Below are positions 1-6,480 of a stretch of DNA of 64,000 bases, one piece after another. The stretch lies in the NCBI RefSeq assembly GCF_008364765.1, contig NZ_VTUY01000003.1:311657-375656 (forward strand), read 5' to 3'. Both the position numbers and the translations under genes were made by a program. Position 1 is the first letter of the stretch; every line of letters starts with the position of its first letter. Below the pieces are notes generated by a model that worked only from the letters and a program-made list of their open reading frames with translations, was not told where the DNA came from and searched no databases. Source of the DNA: Bacillus sp. CH30_1T (lineage in GTDB: Bacteria; Bacillota; Bacilli; Bacillales; Bacillaceae_B).

Positions 1-986
1 AGACATTACCAAAACAATTATTAGATATCTTTAATAATCGAATCCCATTAAATAAAGAGATTGAGATCGAGTACGATGGAATGCTTAATATACGAGTATA
101 CAACAAAGGATTAACAAAATATCTACCTTATACTGATGAGCTGTTGAAAAAGGTTAAAGGTTGGGAAGTTCCAATTGGAGTTACTTATAAAGAGTTAATA
201 AATCACGACTTTGAAAAATCTCAAATGCTTGTGGTTGCGGGAATGACGAGATATGGAAAGACTGTTTTCTTAAAAAATACCATAACAACATTGATCAGCA
301 AACAACCCGAAAATGTTAAATTCACGCTAATTGATTTAAAGGGAGGATTAGCTTTTAGTCGATTTATGAAATGTAAGCAAGTTGAAGAGGTTGCAAAGAA
401 TCAAGAGGAGACAATAAAGGCATTAGAATCGATACATGACAAATTGTTGAAGAGACAAAAAGAATTCTTAAATAAGGGTTATGAGGATATAGGTGAAGCT
501 GGAATAAAAGAGAGACATTTTATTGTAATTGATGAAGGTGCTGAAATTTCAGGATTCACAGATAAGGTTAAGCGAGAACGATGTACTCATCTTATTGGGG
601 AAATAGCCAGGATTTCTGCGGGGCTAGGTTATAGGATGATTTTTGCAACCCAATATCCGACTGCAGATGTTTTCCCGCGACAAGTAAAAGCAAATACCAG
701 TGGATCACTATGTTTTAAACTGAAAAATTCAACTCAGAGTATGGTTGTTTTAGATGAGAAGGGTGCAGAAGAGTTGCCAGTAGGATTAGCTGGTAGAGCA
801 ATATATCAATCAGATAGGAAAGTAATTGTTCAGTCTCCTTACATTAAAAATGACTTTATTGACAATAAAATTAAGCCTCATATAACTTTCAAAGCGAGAA
901 AGGAGTCTCAAGATGAACAAGAAGTTACTAAAACAACAGCGTCAAGAAGAAATATGCTTGTCATTGAAGAAACTCGATTATCTTAG
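1..986 (+). CDS. FtsK/SpoIIIE-domain coupling ATPase of a conjugative element (5' end missing)
   Basis: The frame is open to the left edge of the window, so the N-terminal part is missing; the methionine at 81 is internal. The visible part is an FtsK/SpoIIIE-type motor domain. It has a Walker A motif GMTRYGKT about 54 residues after that methionine and a Walker B motif FIVIDEGAEI about 95 residues further on, followed by the FATQYP motif typical of FtsK/TcpA proteins. Proteins of this kind couple DNA to the conjugation channel at the membrane, or pump double-stranded DNA in AICE-type elements. Its end overlaps the next gene by 74 bases. Assignment to transfer rather than chromosome segregation rests on the neighbours. 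Confidence 0.82.
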   Translation, partial: TLPKQLLDIFNNRIPLNKEIEIEYDGMLNIRVYNKGLTKYLPYTDELLKKVKGWEVPIGVTYKELINHDFEKSQMLVVAGMTRYGKTVFLKNTITTLISKQPENVKFTLIDLKGGLAFSRFMKCKQVEEVAKNQEETIKALESIHDKLLKRQKEFLNKGYEDIGEAGIKERHFIVIDEGAEISGFTDKVKRERCTHLIGEIARISAGLGYRMIFATQYPTADVFPRQVKANTSGSLCFKLKNSTQSMVVLDEKGAEELPVGLAGRAIYQSDRKVIVQSPYIKNDFIDNKIKPHITFKARKESQDEQEVTKTTASRRNMLVIEETRLS

Positions 987-1506
987 TAGATCACAAATCC
1001 AGAGGCTACACAGATTAGGAAGTACAAGGAATGCCAATAGAGTATTAAAAGACATGGAGGAATATCTCTATTCTTTTCAGTCTGGGGAGAATGTTTACTA
1101 CTTGAATAAGGAAGGTAGGTTAATGGTCAATTGTGAGAAAATCTGTAAGAAAACTCCTCAAGTAAATCATTACATTATGCGAAACTGGCTGTTTATTACT
1201 CTTGGATGTCCAATTACGTGGAAGAATGAAATCAAATTTACTAAGTTGGATGAAAAAATAAGTGTAGTATGTGATGCCATGTTTATGAATAAGGATCGAA
1301 TTTGCATTATTGAAGCTGATTACTCACAAAAAATGTGTGAAAACAAAAAGAAAATCAAGAAGTATAAGCACCTTAAAGATACTGGTACTTTTATGATTGC
1401 ACCTAAGATTTATTGGATCACCACAACCGAGTACAGAAGGAAACAACTATTAGCTTTATGTGAAGGGTTAGATACTACTATTTATTTGGTTTCAGATTTT
1501 CATTAA
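913..1506 (+). CDS. Replication-relaxation family protein
   Basis: A 197-residue soluble protein. The first 70 residues look like a winged helix that reads DNA (segment LDYLSRSQIQRLHRLGS), followed by a mixed alpha/beta domain with an acidic strand IIEADYS. This layout fits the replication-relaxation family, which is common in mobile elements of Gram-positive bacteria and is thought to act on plasmid or element DNA at replication. The start at 913 has a ribosome binding site AAAGGAG 8 bases upstream and lies 74 bases inside the preceding gene, so the two are probably translationally coupled. The family call is by resemblance; the biochemical role is not established here. Confidence 0.62.
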   Translation: MNKKLLKQQRQEEICLSLKKLDYLSRSQIQRLHRLGSTRNANRVLKDMEEYLYSFQSGENVYYLNKEGRLMVNCEKICKKTPQVNHYIMRNWLFITLGCPITWKNEIKFTKLDEKISVVCDAMFMNKDRICIIEADYSQKMCENKKKIKKYKHLKDTGTFMIAPKIYWITTTEYRRKQLLALCEGLDTTIYLVSDFH

Positions 1507-1524
1507 CATCGGGGAGGAATCATC

Positions 1525-1968
1525 ATGTTTAAGAAAAGAGAATCTATGAGTATCAAAGAATTCATGAACAAAGATTTCAACAGGAAGGAATACTCTGTCT
1601 CAAAAAACACAGCATTGTTCGGAACCTTTTTACCTCTAACAGTCATACCAATGACCACTTTAACAAGTTCAGTTGCTTCAGCATCCACAACCTCAACCTA
1701 TCAATCAACTCAAACTGTTGCCGCACTCTCATCTGATCAGATATACGACAAAATGTTGACTGCATTTGAACCAATCACAACATTAATTCAAGCTCTAGCC
1801 TATCCAGTAGCATCAATATGCGTATTAGTTGGTGCAATTATGATAATGGTACGTCAAAAAGATAAAGGTTTTGACATGATAACTAATGCTGGATTAGGTG
1901 TCATCTTGATTAATATCTTACCAATGTTATTGAATATCCTAGTTGAAATCATGAAAGGTATTGTTTAA
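1525..1968 (+). CDS. Small VirB2/TrbC-like membrane protein
   Basis: A 147-residue protein. Its N-terminus is basic and hydrophilic, followed by a hydrophobic stretch at about residues 27-50 that ends in an AxA-like site (SVASAS). After a Ser/Thr-rich linker come two membrane helices at about residues 90-112 and 121-143. A long signal region followed by two helices and a short basic loop (RQKDKG) is the layout of VirB2/TrbC conjugative pilins or of small T4SS membrane subunits. It sits between the replication-relaxation gene and the M23 peptidase gene, with only 3 bases before the latter, which supports a role in the transfer channel. No sequence signature proves it. Ribosome binding site GGGGAGG at 1511-1517. 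Confidence 0.55.
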   Translation: MFKKRESMSIKEFMNKDFNRKEYSVSKNTALFGTFLPLTVIPMTTLTSSVASASTTSTYQSTQTVAALSSDQIYDKMLTAFEPITTLIQALAYPVASICVLVGAIMIMVRQKDKGFDMITNAGLGVILINILPMLLNILVEIMKGIV

Positions 1969-1971
1969 GCC

Positions 1972-2604
1972 ATGAAGGTACGAATGACAGGAAGATATGG
2001 GGAAGTCGATAAATTACATCCAAATGGTCACAAAGGGATTGATTTAGGGTTAAGTGAAGGTACGCCACTAAGGAGTCTATATGATGGTGTTGTTGAAAGG
2101 GTAGTCGATTATGGGGATGAAAATATAGGTAAGGGGATTATAGTCCGGTTTGCAGACGGGAGAGAAGGAATATACGGTCATTTAAGCGATATTAAGGTGA
2201 AGGTAGGGCAATTAGTCTCAGAAGGCGATGTCATAGGATTATCAGGTAATACAGGATTCTCAACGGGTGCTCATTTACATTTTGGATTGAAGGATGGGAA
2301 TGGGAGCTTTGTAGATCCAACTCCCCTTGCTGAAAAGTTAGGGGAGTATTCCCAGAGTGGATGGCAGCGATTCTTAGAGAATGGGAATGTAGCAAACAAT
2401 GATTATCCAACAATTAAGGGGTGGCTTTATGAAAAAGTTATTGGCGGTGGGATTGAACATTGGATTGAGAATTACCTTATTTCATTACCTATCTTGGTGG
2501 GGGTTAGTATTGGTGTATTTGCTCTTCTTAATATGGTCAGTAAAAGGCTTGCTAATTTAGGGGTAATACTTACTTTCATTCTTGGAGGGCTGGTGTGCTT
2601 ATGA
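1972..2604 (+). CDS. M23-family peptidoglycan peptidase of the conjugation module
   Basis: A 210-residue protein. The first 125 residues form a LysM-free M23 (LytM-type) domain with the zinc ligands in HKGID (His20, Asp24) and the GAHLHFG motif near residue 100. A membrane helix lies at about residues 170-190 and a second hydrophobic segment ends the protein. There is no N-terminal signal peptide, so the domain may be anchored by its C-terminus. Conjugative systems of Gram-positive bacteria carry such wall hydrolases to open a path for the channel. It starts 3 bases after the preceding stop, and its stop overlaps the next gene as ATGA. Confidence 0.78.
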   Translation: MKVRMTGRYGEVDKLHPNGHKGIDLGLSEGTPLRSLYDGVVERVVDYGDENIGKGIIVRFADGREGIYGHLSDIKVKVGQLVSEGDVIGLSGNTGFSTGAHLHFGLKDGNGSFVDPTPLAEKLGEYSQSGWQRFLENGNVANNDYPTIKGWLYEKVIGGGIEHWIENYLISLPILVGVSIGVFALLNMVSKRLANLGVILTFILGGLVCL

Positions 2605-2876
2605 TTATTAAAAAGGAGATTGATGTTAAACACTTCATAGTTCATTTCTCAAATGTGGCTGACGGTTATGATCAGGGTAATCAAAAATATTATTTGGTTG
2701 TGTCGGATGAAATCTTAGAAGGGGAAATTTGCTTCATGTTATACCCATTTGAGGGCAAGGTAACCTACCATCGGCGGAATAAGCAGTTCTGCGATTGGAA
2801 AGAGATAGATATTGATAATGATGTGTTATGGAATTATAGGAAGCTATTGAATAGAGGATTAAAAAAATTAATTTGA
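2601..2876 (+). CDS. Small hypothetical protein of the element
   Basis: A 91-residue soluble protein of unknown function with no motif I recognise; it is rich in aromatic residues and lysine (KYYLVVSDE, FCDWKEID). The ATG at 2601 overlaps the M23 stop as ATGA. A GTG at 2595 in the same frame, 5 bases after GGAGGG, is an equally possible start and would add two residues. It closes the transfer-type operon; about 200 bases of AT-rich sequence follow before the next gene. It could be an accessory of the transfer machinery, but this is only inferred from position. Confidence 0.6.
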   Translation: MIIKKEIDVKHFIVHFSNVADGYDQGNQKYYLVVSDEILEGEICFMLYPFEGKVTYHRRNKQFCDWKEIDIDNDVLWNYRKLLNRGLKKLI

Positions 2877-3034
2877 TGACTGTAAAAGAATTCAAGGAGG
2901 AATCTTTATAGTAAGAATAATAATTACTCTTAAAATTCTAAAATATATATTTCTCCTATAGTGTAATATTACACAAAATATAAGTCTAGGAATATTCCAA
3001 CAATTACAAATTATTTTATTGTATACTGGGTTTA

Positions 3035-3052
3035 TATTTAAGCGCTTAAATA
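3035..3052. promoter_or_regulatory. 18-bp perfect palindrome upstream of the secreted-protein gene
   Basis: The sequence TATTTAAGCGCTTAAATA is a perfect inverted repeat 28 bases before the TTG start at 3080, in an AT-rich stretch that looks like a promoter. It probably binds a dimeric regulator. Its centre also resembles a catabolite response element (AAGCGCTT), but the outer TG/CA of a cre site are missing. Confidence 0.5.
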
Positions 3053-3079
3053 ATATTATATTAATAAGGGGAGTTATTT

Positions 3080-3481
3080 TTGAAGAAAATTGTTGTAAGT
3101 ATATTAACATTTGGTTTGATATTCTCGGGTTTACTAGGCGGATCTGCGTCTGCATCAAATACTATAGGAACAAGAGCCATTGAAGGACCACCAAGTGGAG
3201 GGTCAGCTTGTGAATATGCCACTTATGTTCCTCATTCACAGTTAGTTGATTTTTTGAACGCTTATGATAATGGAAGTTCTGGAAAAAGTTTAGCAGGCAT
3301 TTTCACTCAGGTAGCTGGCGATGCTGCTTTAGAAATTGCTGACTTATTCATTGGACCTATAATAAGTACTTTGAGATCCTATGCATACGATGGGAAAAGC
3401 TTATATGTCTGCACGGAAGTAAATCCAAATTATAATGGCTACAATACCTACCATATTACCCGTTATTATGGGGTTGGATGA
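3080..3481 (+). CDS. Secreted small protein, bacteriocin-like in context
   Basis: A 133-residue protein starting at TTG with a strong ribosome binding site (AAGGGGAG at 3066-3073). Residues 1-26 are a classic signal peptide (KKIV, then a hydrophobic core, then SASAS cleavage site), leaving about 107 residues. The mature part holds two cysteines (in SACEYA and YVCTEV), a hydrophobic or amphipathic middle (AALEIADLFIGPIIS) and an aromatic Gly/Tyr/Asn-rich tail. It is followed 30 bases later by a four-helix membrane protein. Secreted small protein plus small membrane protein as cargo of a mobile element is the layout of a bacteriocin and its immunity protein, but I recognise no family, so this is a hypothesis only. 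Confidence 0.62.
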   Translation: MKKIVVSILTFGLIFSGLLGGSASASNTIGTRAIEGPPSGGSACEYATYVPHSQLVDFLNAYDNGSSGKSLAGIFTQVAGDAALEIADLFIGPIISTLRSYAYDGKSLYVCTEVNPNYNGYNTYHITRYYGVG

Positions 3482-3511
3482 TTATATTTATAAAAAATAG
3501 GAGGGATTTTA

Positions 3512-3874
3512 ATGACAAACATATTAAGGTACAACATATTCCTATTAGCTTTATTTTCTATAATTTTTTATTTCTCAATTAACAAAATACAACTATTTGG
3601 ACAATTAACACAGTTATTTAATATTTTTACTCTTCTTGTGTTACTTGCTATGGGTATTTATTATCCAAGGTTTAGTAAAGGTATTGGTGACTTAAAACGT
3701 ATTAAAATAAAGCTAATTTGGATGACTGTTTTTCTATTGATAATGTTTGGATTTAATTTTTCCACTCAAGTCATTTCCGATGGTGTCTTTTATATAATTG
3801 TCATAACCACCTGTATATTTTGGGTTATAAATTTTAGTAAAATTTTCAAAAGTAAAGAATCTTCCCTCACCTAA
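3512..3874 (+). CDS. Four-helix membrane protein, possible immunity partner
   Basis: A 120-residue, very hydrophobic protein with four predicted membrane helices at about residues 6-24, 35-51, 68-86 and 91-108 and short basic loops (KGIGDLKRIKIK, FKSKE). Ribosome binding site AGGAGGG at 3499-3505, 7-9 bases before the start. It lies 30 bases after the secreted-protein gene and shares its terminator, so they form a two-gene unit. Small multi-helix proteins in this position often protect the producer from a secreted toxin; no motif confirms it. AT content is higher than in the flanking chromosome, consistent with transfer. Confidence 0.6.
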   Translation: MTNILRYNIFLLALFSIIFYFSINKIQLFGQLTQLFNIFTLLVLLAMGIYYPRFSKGIGDLKRIKIKLIWMTVFLLIMFGFNFSTQVISDGVFYIIVITTCIFWVINFSKIFKSKESSLT

Positions 3875-3890
3875 TAGGTGAGGTTTTTTT
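3865..3890 (+). terminator. Rho-independent terminator
   Basis: Stem CCTCACC / GGTGAGG with a short loop and seven T. The stop codon of the membrane-protein gene lies in the loop, so the terminator closes the two-gene unit tightly. Confidence 0.85.
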
Positions 3891-4016
3891 ATTTATTAAT
3901 CTTGGTATTACTCTAATTACCTTTCAGTTGAATATAAATTACATTAATTTATTTTACATAATTTTGACAATTATTCATTTCCTTTATACAATCATCTTTT
4001 GTGAAGGAGGGACATC

Positions 4017-4343
4017 ATGAGTGGTACTAAAGAGCATTACGTGTTAGATAGGGATGCCTTGCCAGAAGCATTAAATCCACAACATATTCAGGATATTCTT
4101 GGGTTATCCAGAAGAGCTACATATGACTTGATGAATTCAGAAAATCCACCGTTTAAGATCCTAAAAGTCCAAAATAGGTTCAAAGTGAGCAAGAAGGTAT
4201 TTTTGGAGTGGTTCGACGGTGAATATCCCAAGAAAAAGCCGGGTAGAAAACCATCTCAACCTAGAGAAGAAACTGATGTAGAGTTTATGGCTAAAGTGCT
4301 ATTGGAGTTAGTAGAACAATATAAGACTAAGAATAGATGGTAG
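4017..4343 (+). CDS. Excisionase-like helix-turn-helix protein
   Basis: A 108-residue protein with an N-terminal MerR/Xis-like helix-turn-helix at about residues 20-65 (QHIQDILGLSRRATYDLM, then KVSKKVFLEWFDG), a lysine/arginine-rich linker KKKPGRKPSQ and a C-terminal helix. Small single-domain proteins with this HTH followed by a basic tail act as excisionases or regulators in integrative elements. It is the last gene before the attachment site and sits about 170 bases from the tRNA fragment, which favours a role in excision. The start has a ribosome binding site GAAGGAGG just upstream. A plain transcription regulator remains possible. Confidence 0.65.
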   Translation: MSGTKEHYVLDRDALPEALNPQHIQDILGLSRRATYDLMNSENPPFKILKVQNRFKVSKKVFLEWFDGEYPKKKPGRKPSQPREETDVEFMAKVLLELVEQYKTKNRW

Positions 4344-4392
4344 TAGGACAGGGAGTGAAATCCTTGTCTTTTAAATTGCAAAGATAAACGAA

Positions 4393-4412
4393 AAAGGTAA
4401 CATAAAGGTAAC
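4393..4412 (+). repeat. Two 9-bp direct repeats, candidate integrase arm sites
   Basis: AAAGGTAAC occurs at 4393-4401 and again at 4404-4412, spaced 11 bp, close to one helical turn. They lie about 100 bp inside the element from the tRNA-derived attachment core. Tyrosine integrases of tRNA-targeting elements bind short direct repeats placed like this; the function here is inferred. Confidence 0.42.
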
Positions 4413-4513
4413 GAATTAAAAAATATTGTAAGAAATTGAAGAAGAAAAAAAGGTATAAAACCTTGATTTGTGAGTATTCAGAGGTATATGGAGATATTCC
4501 AAAATACGCTTGT

Positions 4514-4561
4514 CCTTCCTTGACAGGGAAGGGGTCGTGGGTTCGAATCCCTCACAGGTCA
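4514..4561 (+). other. attR: 3' part of a tRNA-Val(GAC) gene left by integration
   Basis: The stretch holds an anticodon arm (CTTCC, loop TTGACAG with anticodon GAC at 4522-4524, GGAAG), a variable loop GGGTC, a T-arm with GTTCGAATC, the acceptor strand ACAGGTC and discriminator A. No D-arm or 5' acceptor strand (GACCTGT expected) exists upstream, so this is not a functional gene. One T-T mismatch lies in the T stem. It is the duplicated 3' end of a tRNA-Val, the standard attachment core. CCA is not encoded. Confidence 0.75.
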
Positions 4562-4570
4562 TACATAAAG

Positions 4571-4611
4571 AAAGCCTGCATCTTATTTAAAAGATGCAGG
4601 CTTTCTTTTTT
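4571..4611 (+). terminator. Native terminator of the tRNA gene
   Basis: A perfect 14-bp stem (AAAGCCTGCATCTT with its complement) and a T-rich tail start 10 bases after the tRNA 3' end. This is what follows a tRNA gene in the uninterrupted chromosome, and marks the start of host sequence. Confidence 0.85.
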
Positions 4612-4684
4612 CATATGTAGACATATCTTTATGAAGGATAATCAGTGTCAAAAGGCAAACGTAGGCTTGCCATTAAATTAATGT

Positions 4685-4720
4685 AAAAAGGACTCTGTTG
4701 GAATTCACGTAAGAGTCCTT
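4685..4720 (-). terminator. Terminator of the small gene at 4753-4926
   Basis: AAGGACTCT and AGAGTCCTT form a 9-bp stem; the T run follows on the minus strand, just after the stop codon of the small gene. Confidence 0.75.
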
Positions 4721-4752
4721 GCCAAAATCATATTAAGATATGATCACTTCTT

Positions 4753-4926
4753 TTAGTTAACTTCTAATTCTTCCTCAAAATAAAACGTGCCAGGATGTTC
4801 TTTTACGATATATGAGTATCGCTTCATATTTTTAACGTATTGCCATTTCAATATTGTCACTGTTTCGCCAGTTTCCTTTATCGTAACCATTGCGCCATTA
4901 CTAAACCGATTTTTTGTGGATTTCAT
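4753..4926 (-). CDS. Small conserved-looking hypothetical protein
   Basis: A 57-residue protein, MKSTKNRFSN at its start, with a beta-rich pattern (GAMVTIKETGETVTILKWQY). It resembles small SH3-like or DUF proteins in Bacillus, but no name can be given. The upstream methionine at 4953 is rejected as start, because an extended -10 box (TGGTATAAT) lies directly before it and the ribosome binding site AAAGGGAG fits the ATG at 4926. It is the first host gene after the element and reads toward it, with its own terminator. Confidence 0.65.
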   Translation of the reverse strand: MKSTKNRFSNGAMVTIKETGETVTILKWQYVKNMKRYSYIVKEHPGTFYFEEELEVN

Positions 4927-4951
4927 TGGGCACTCCCTTTCATATTCTCTC

Positions 4952-4960
4952 ATTATACCA
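4952..4960 (-). promoter_or_regulatory. Extended -10 promoter element
   Basis: TGGTATAAT on the minus strand is an extended -10 sequence; no good -35 hexamer lies 17 bases upstream. It sits about 26 bases before the ATG at 4926. Confidence 0.6.
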
Positions 4961-5124
4961 CAGTTTACCCTTCATTTTAGAGTCCCATTAGTGATAAATC
5001 TTGATAAATATAATGGTAGCGCTTTAACAGGTAAGAGGGTAGTAATTTAGTCATATCATCAGATTATTTGATGGGGGTAATATTGTGTCAGAGGTCTGAC
5101 TTTCGAAACTTCTCCTTGAAGAAC

Positions 5125-5153
5125 TTGCTTATTTGTTTCATTACTGTTATTCT
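5125..5153 (+). promoter_or_regulatory. Possible sigma-A promoter of the first cold-shock gene
   Basis: TTGCTT and TATTCT are separated by 17 bases. Both hexamers are imperfect. Use of this site would give a leader of about 110 bases, as is usual for csp genes. Confidence 0.35.
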
Positions 5154-5216
5154 ATAGAAGAATTATTTTTGTCCGGTATACGAGGGAAGAACAAGATTTG
5201 GTTTTCACCTGATATC

Positions 5217-5240
5217 GCAAGAATAGTAATACATTGTGTG
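5217..5240 (+). promoter_or_regulatory. Leader element shared with the second csp gene
   Basis: GCAAGAATAGTAATACA followed by TTGTGTG lies 26 bases before the start codon. The same sequence, with one extra A, lies before the second csp gene at 15678-15703. In both, a short GTG...CAC hairpin follows, then the ribosome binding site. It is probably part of the cold-shock leader. Confidence 0.55.
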
Positions 5241-5265
5241 TAACGCACTTTAGGAGGCAACAAAC

Positions 5266-5466
5266 ATGGAAAATGGTAAAGTAAAATGGTTTAACGCAGA
5301 AAAAGGTTTCGGATTCATCGAAGTTGAAGGTGGAGACGACGTATTCGTACACTTCTCAGCGATCCAAGGTGAAGGTTTCAAATCTCTTGACGAAGGTCAA
5401 GAAGTATCTTTCGACGTTGAACAAGGTGCTCGTGGACCACAAGCAGCTAACGTACGTAAAGCATAA
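5266..5466 (+). CDS. Cold-shock protein, CspA family
   Basis: A 66-residue single cold-shock domain with both RNA-binding motifs intact: KGFGFIEVE (RNP1) and VFVHFSAIQ (RNP2). It binds single-stranded RNA and DNA and prevents secondary structure at low temperature, in the cytoplasm. The start ATG has ribosome binding site TAGGAGG. Sequence is close to CspC/CspD of B. subtilis, but paralogue naming is not safe. A second copy lies at 15454-15654. A long leader with a conserved element precedes it, and a strong terminator follows. Confidence 0.96.
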   Translation: MENGKVKWFNAEKGFGFIEVEGGDDVFVHFSAIQGEGFKSLDEGQEVSFDVEQGARGPQAANVRKA

Positions 5467-5483
5467 TCTAACTTTACAAATCC

Positions 5484-5515
5484 AAAAACAGACTCATTCG
5501 TGAGTCTGTTTTTTT
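5484..5515 (+). terminator. Terminator of the first csp gene
   Basis: ACAGACTCA / TGAGTCTGT stem with TTCG loop, extended by an A run and a T run. Confidence 0.92.
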
Positions 5516-5609
5516 ATGGGGATATTTAAGTAACCGGGAAAAATTGAAAAATAGATGGGCGTCTTTCCAATATGTCCGAAATTAAACGGCCGCTATAAGC
5601 TTCATATTT

Positions 5610-5741
5610 CTATGATTTATTTCCTAAATCTTTCTTCGTCACTTCACTGCGAATATTGAGTTCTTTCGAGAATTCACTATCGCTTTTTTTGTTGTTTGGG
5701 TATTTGTTTTTTCGTTCACGATTGTCATTTTTATTAGTCAT
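5610..5741 (-). CDS. Small hydrophilic protein, 43 residues
   Basis: A short reading frame with an excellent ribosome binding site (TTAGGAGGA, about 7 bases before the ATG). The product begins MTNKNDNRERKNK and ends KDLGNKS; it is highly charged, rich in Asn/Lys/Ser, and has no membrane helix. Such short hydrophilic proteins are common in spore-formers, often expressed late in sporulation, but I do not recognise this one. No promoter or terminator was clear. Confidence 0.55.
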   Translation of the reverse strand: MTNKNDNRERKNKYPNNKKSDSEFSKELNIRSEVTKKDLGNKS

Positions 5742-5820
5742 CGTTGTCTCCTCCTAAACCGTAAATGGTTGTTACATTCTTATTCTTAACAAGTGATACA
5801 TCGTTATCCTTGGTAAGTAA

Positions 5821-5976
5821 GGGAAGGGAGATTGGAGAATTTCAGAATACCCATTTAAGATGGTGGAGATGACGACGGATAGTGAGATGGACAGGGTATT
5901 CCTCGATGGTTTGATCGCCGTATATATGGATGGGAAAGATGTCGTGACGAAGATTTCCATATCCAAAATCGGTTGA
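5821..5976 (+). pseudogene. Open fragment of unknown origin
   Basis: After a TAA at 5818-5820 the frame stays open to a TGA at 5974-5976 and reads like real protein (for example MDRVFLDGLIAVYMDGKD, then KISISKIG). The only ATG (5860) lacks a convincing ribosome binding site. It may be the C-terminal remnant of a decayed gene or a 38-residue peptide. Otherwise the 340 bases before the next gene hold nothing clear. Confidence 0.3.
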
Positions 5977-6087
5977 AAGACTGGAAACTTAAGGAGAATA
6001 AAGTTGCTCATCCCTGTCCCAATCCTTTTGCCACCCGTGTTATAGTAAAGAAGTGGTAAAAGATCATAGGCAAATGGGAGAGAGAAG

Positions 6088-6378
6088 ATGAAACAACTGT
6101 GTGAAAAAGTCATTGAATTCAGGGATGAACGAAATTGGGATGCCAATCATAATGAAAAGGATCTTGCCATTTCCATTTCATTAGAGGCAAATGAACTCCT
6201 GGAAAATTTCCAATGGAAAACAAGCCGGGAAGCAGTGGAAGCGACACGTCAAAATATTAAAGAAGAAATGGCTGATGTCCTGATTTATTTAGTCCAGCTG
6301 GCTGATAAAATGGATATCGACTTAGAAGAAGAAGTATATGAGAAGTTGGAAAAGAATGCACTGAAGTATCCGAAGTAA
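6088..6378 (+). CDS. MazG-type nucleotide pyrophosphohydrolase
   Basis: A 96-residue all-alpha protein of the MazG/RS21-C6 type. The metal-binding pattern ExxE...ExxD is present as EANELLENF (about residues 33-41) and EEMADVLIYL (about 66-75). Enzymes of this group hydrolyse non-canonical or excess (d)NTPs to the monophosphate and pyrophosphate, cleaning the nucleotide pool in the cytoplasm; the exact substrate cannot be read here. Ribosome binding site GGGAGAGAG precedes ATG 6088. It appears monocistronic with its own terminator. Confidence 0.88.
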   Translation: MKQLCEKVIEFRDERNWDANHNEKDLAISISLEANELLENFQWKTSREAVEATRQNIKEEMADVLIYLVQLADKMDIDLEEEVYEKLEKNALKYPK

Positions 6379-6383
6379 TGATT

Positions 6384-6417
6384 AGGGACGGACCTACCGA
6401 AAAGGTCCGTCCCTTTA
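6384..6417 (+). terminator. Terminator of the MazG-type gene
   Basis: A 12-bp GC-rich stem AGGGACGGACCT with its complement, loop of 7 bases and a short T run. Confidence 0.8.
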
Positions 6418-6480
6418 CTTGTTCATAATCGTCAGGAAACCCTGAATAAATGCCTGATGTCCTTTACCATACAATAATGA

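Larger units (their letters stand above)
1..4561 (+). mobile_element. Right end of an integrative and conjugative element
   Basis: All genes up to 4343 run rightward and have transfer or mobile-element character: a coupling ATPase, a replication-relaxation-like protein, a VirB2-like membrane protein, an M23 hydrolase and an excisionase-like HTH protein. The block stops at a duplicated 3' part of a tRNA-Val gene (4514-4561), the usual footprint of a tyrosine recombinase, and host-type genes begin after it. No integrase gene lies in the window, so it and the intact tRNA are inferred to be at the left end. Whether the element is still mobile cannot be told from this part. Confidence 0.72.

Noticed and set aside
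3035..3052. cre site for CcpA
   Set aside because: The palindrome shares the AAGCGCTT centre but lacks the outer TG and CA, so a different regulator is more likely.
4436..4681. An 81-codon frame across the attachment site
   Set aside because: It translates through the tRNA fragment and its terminator; no ribosome binding site or family likeness.
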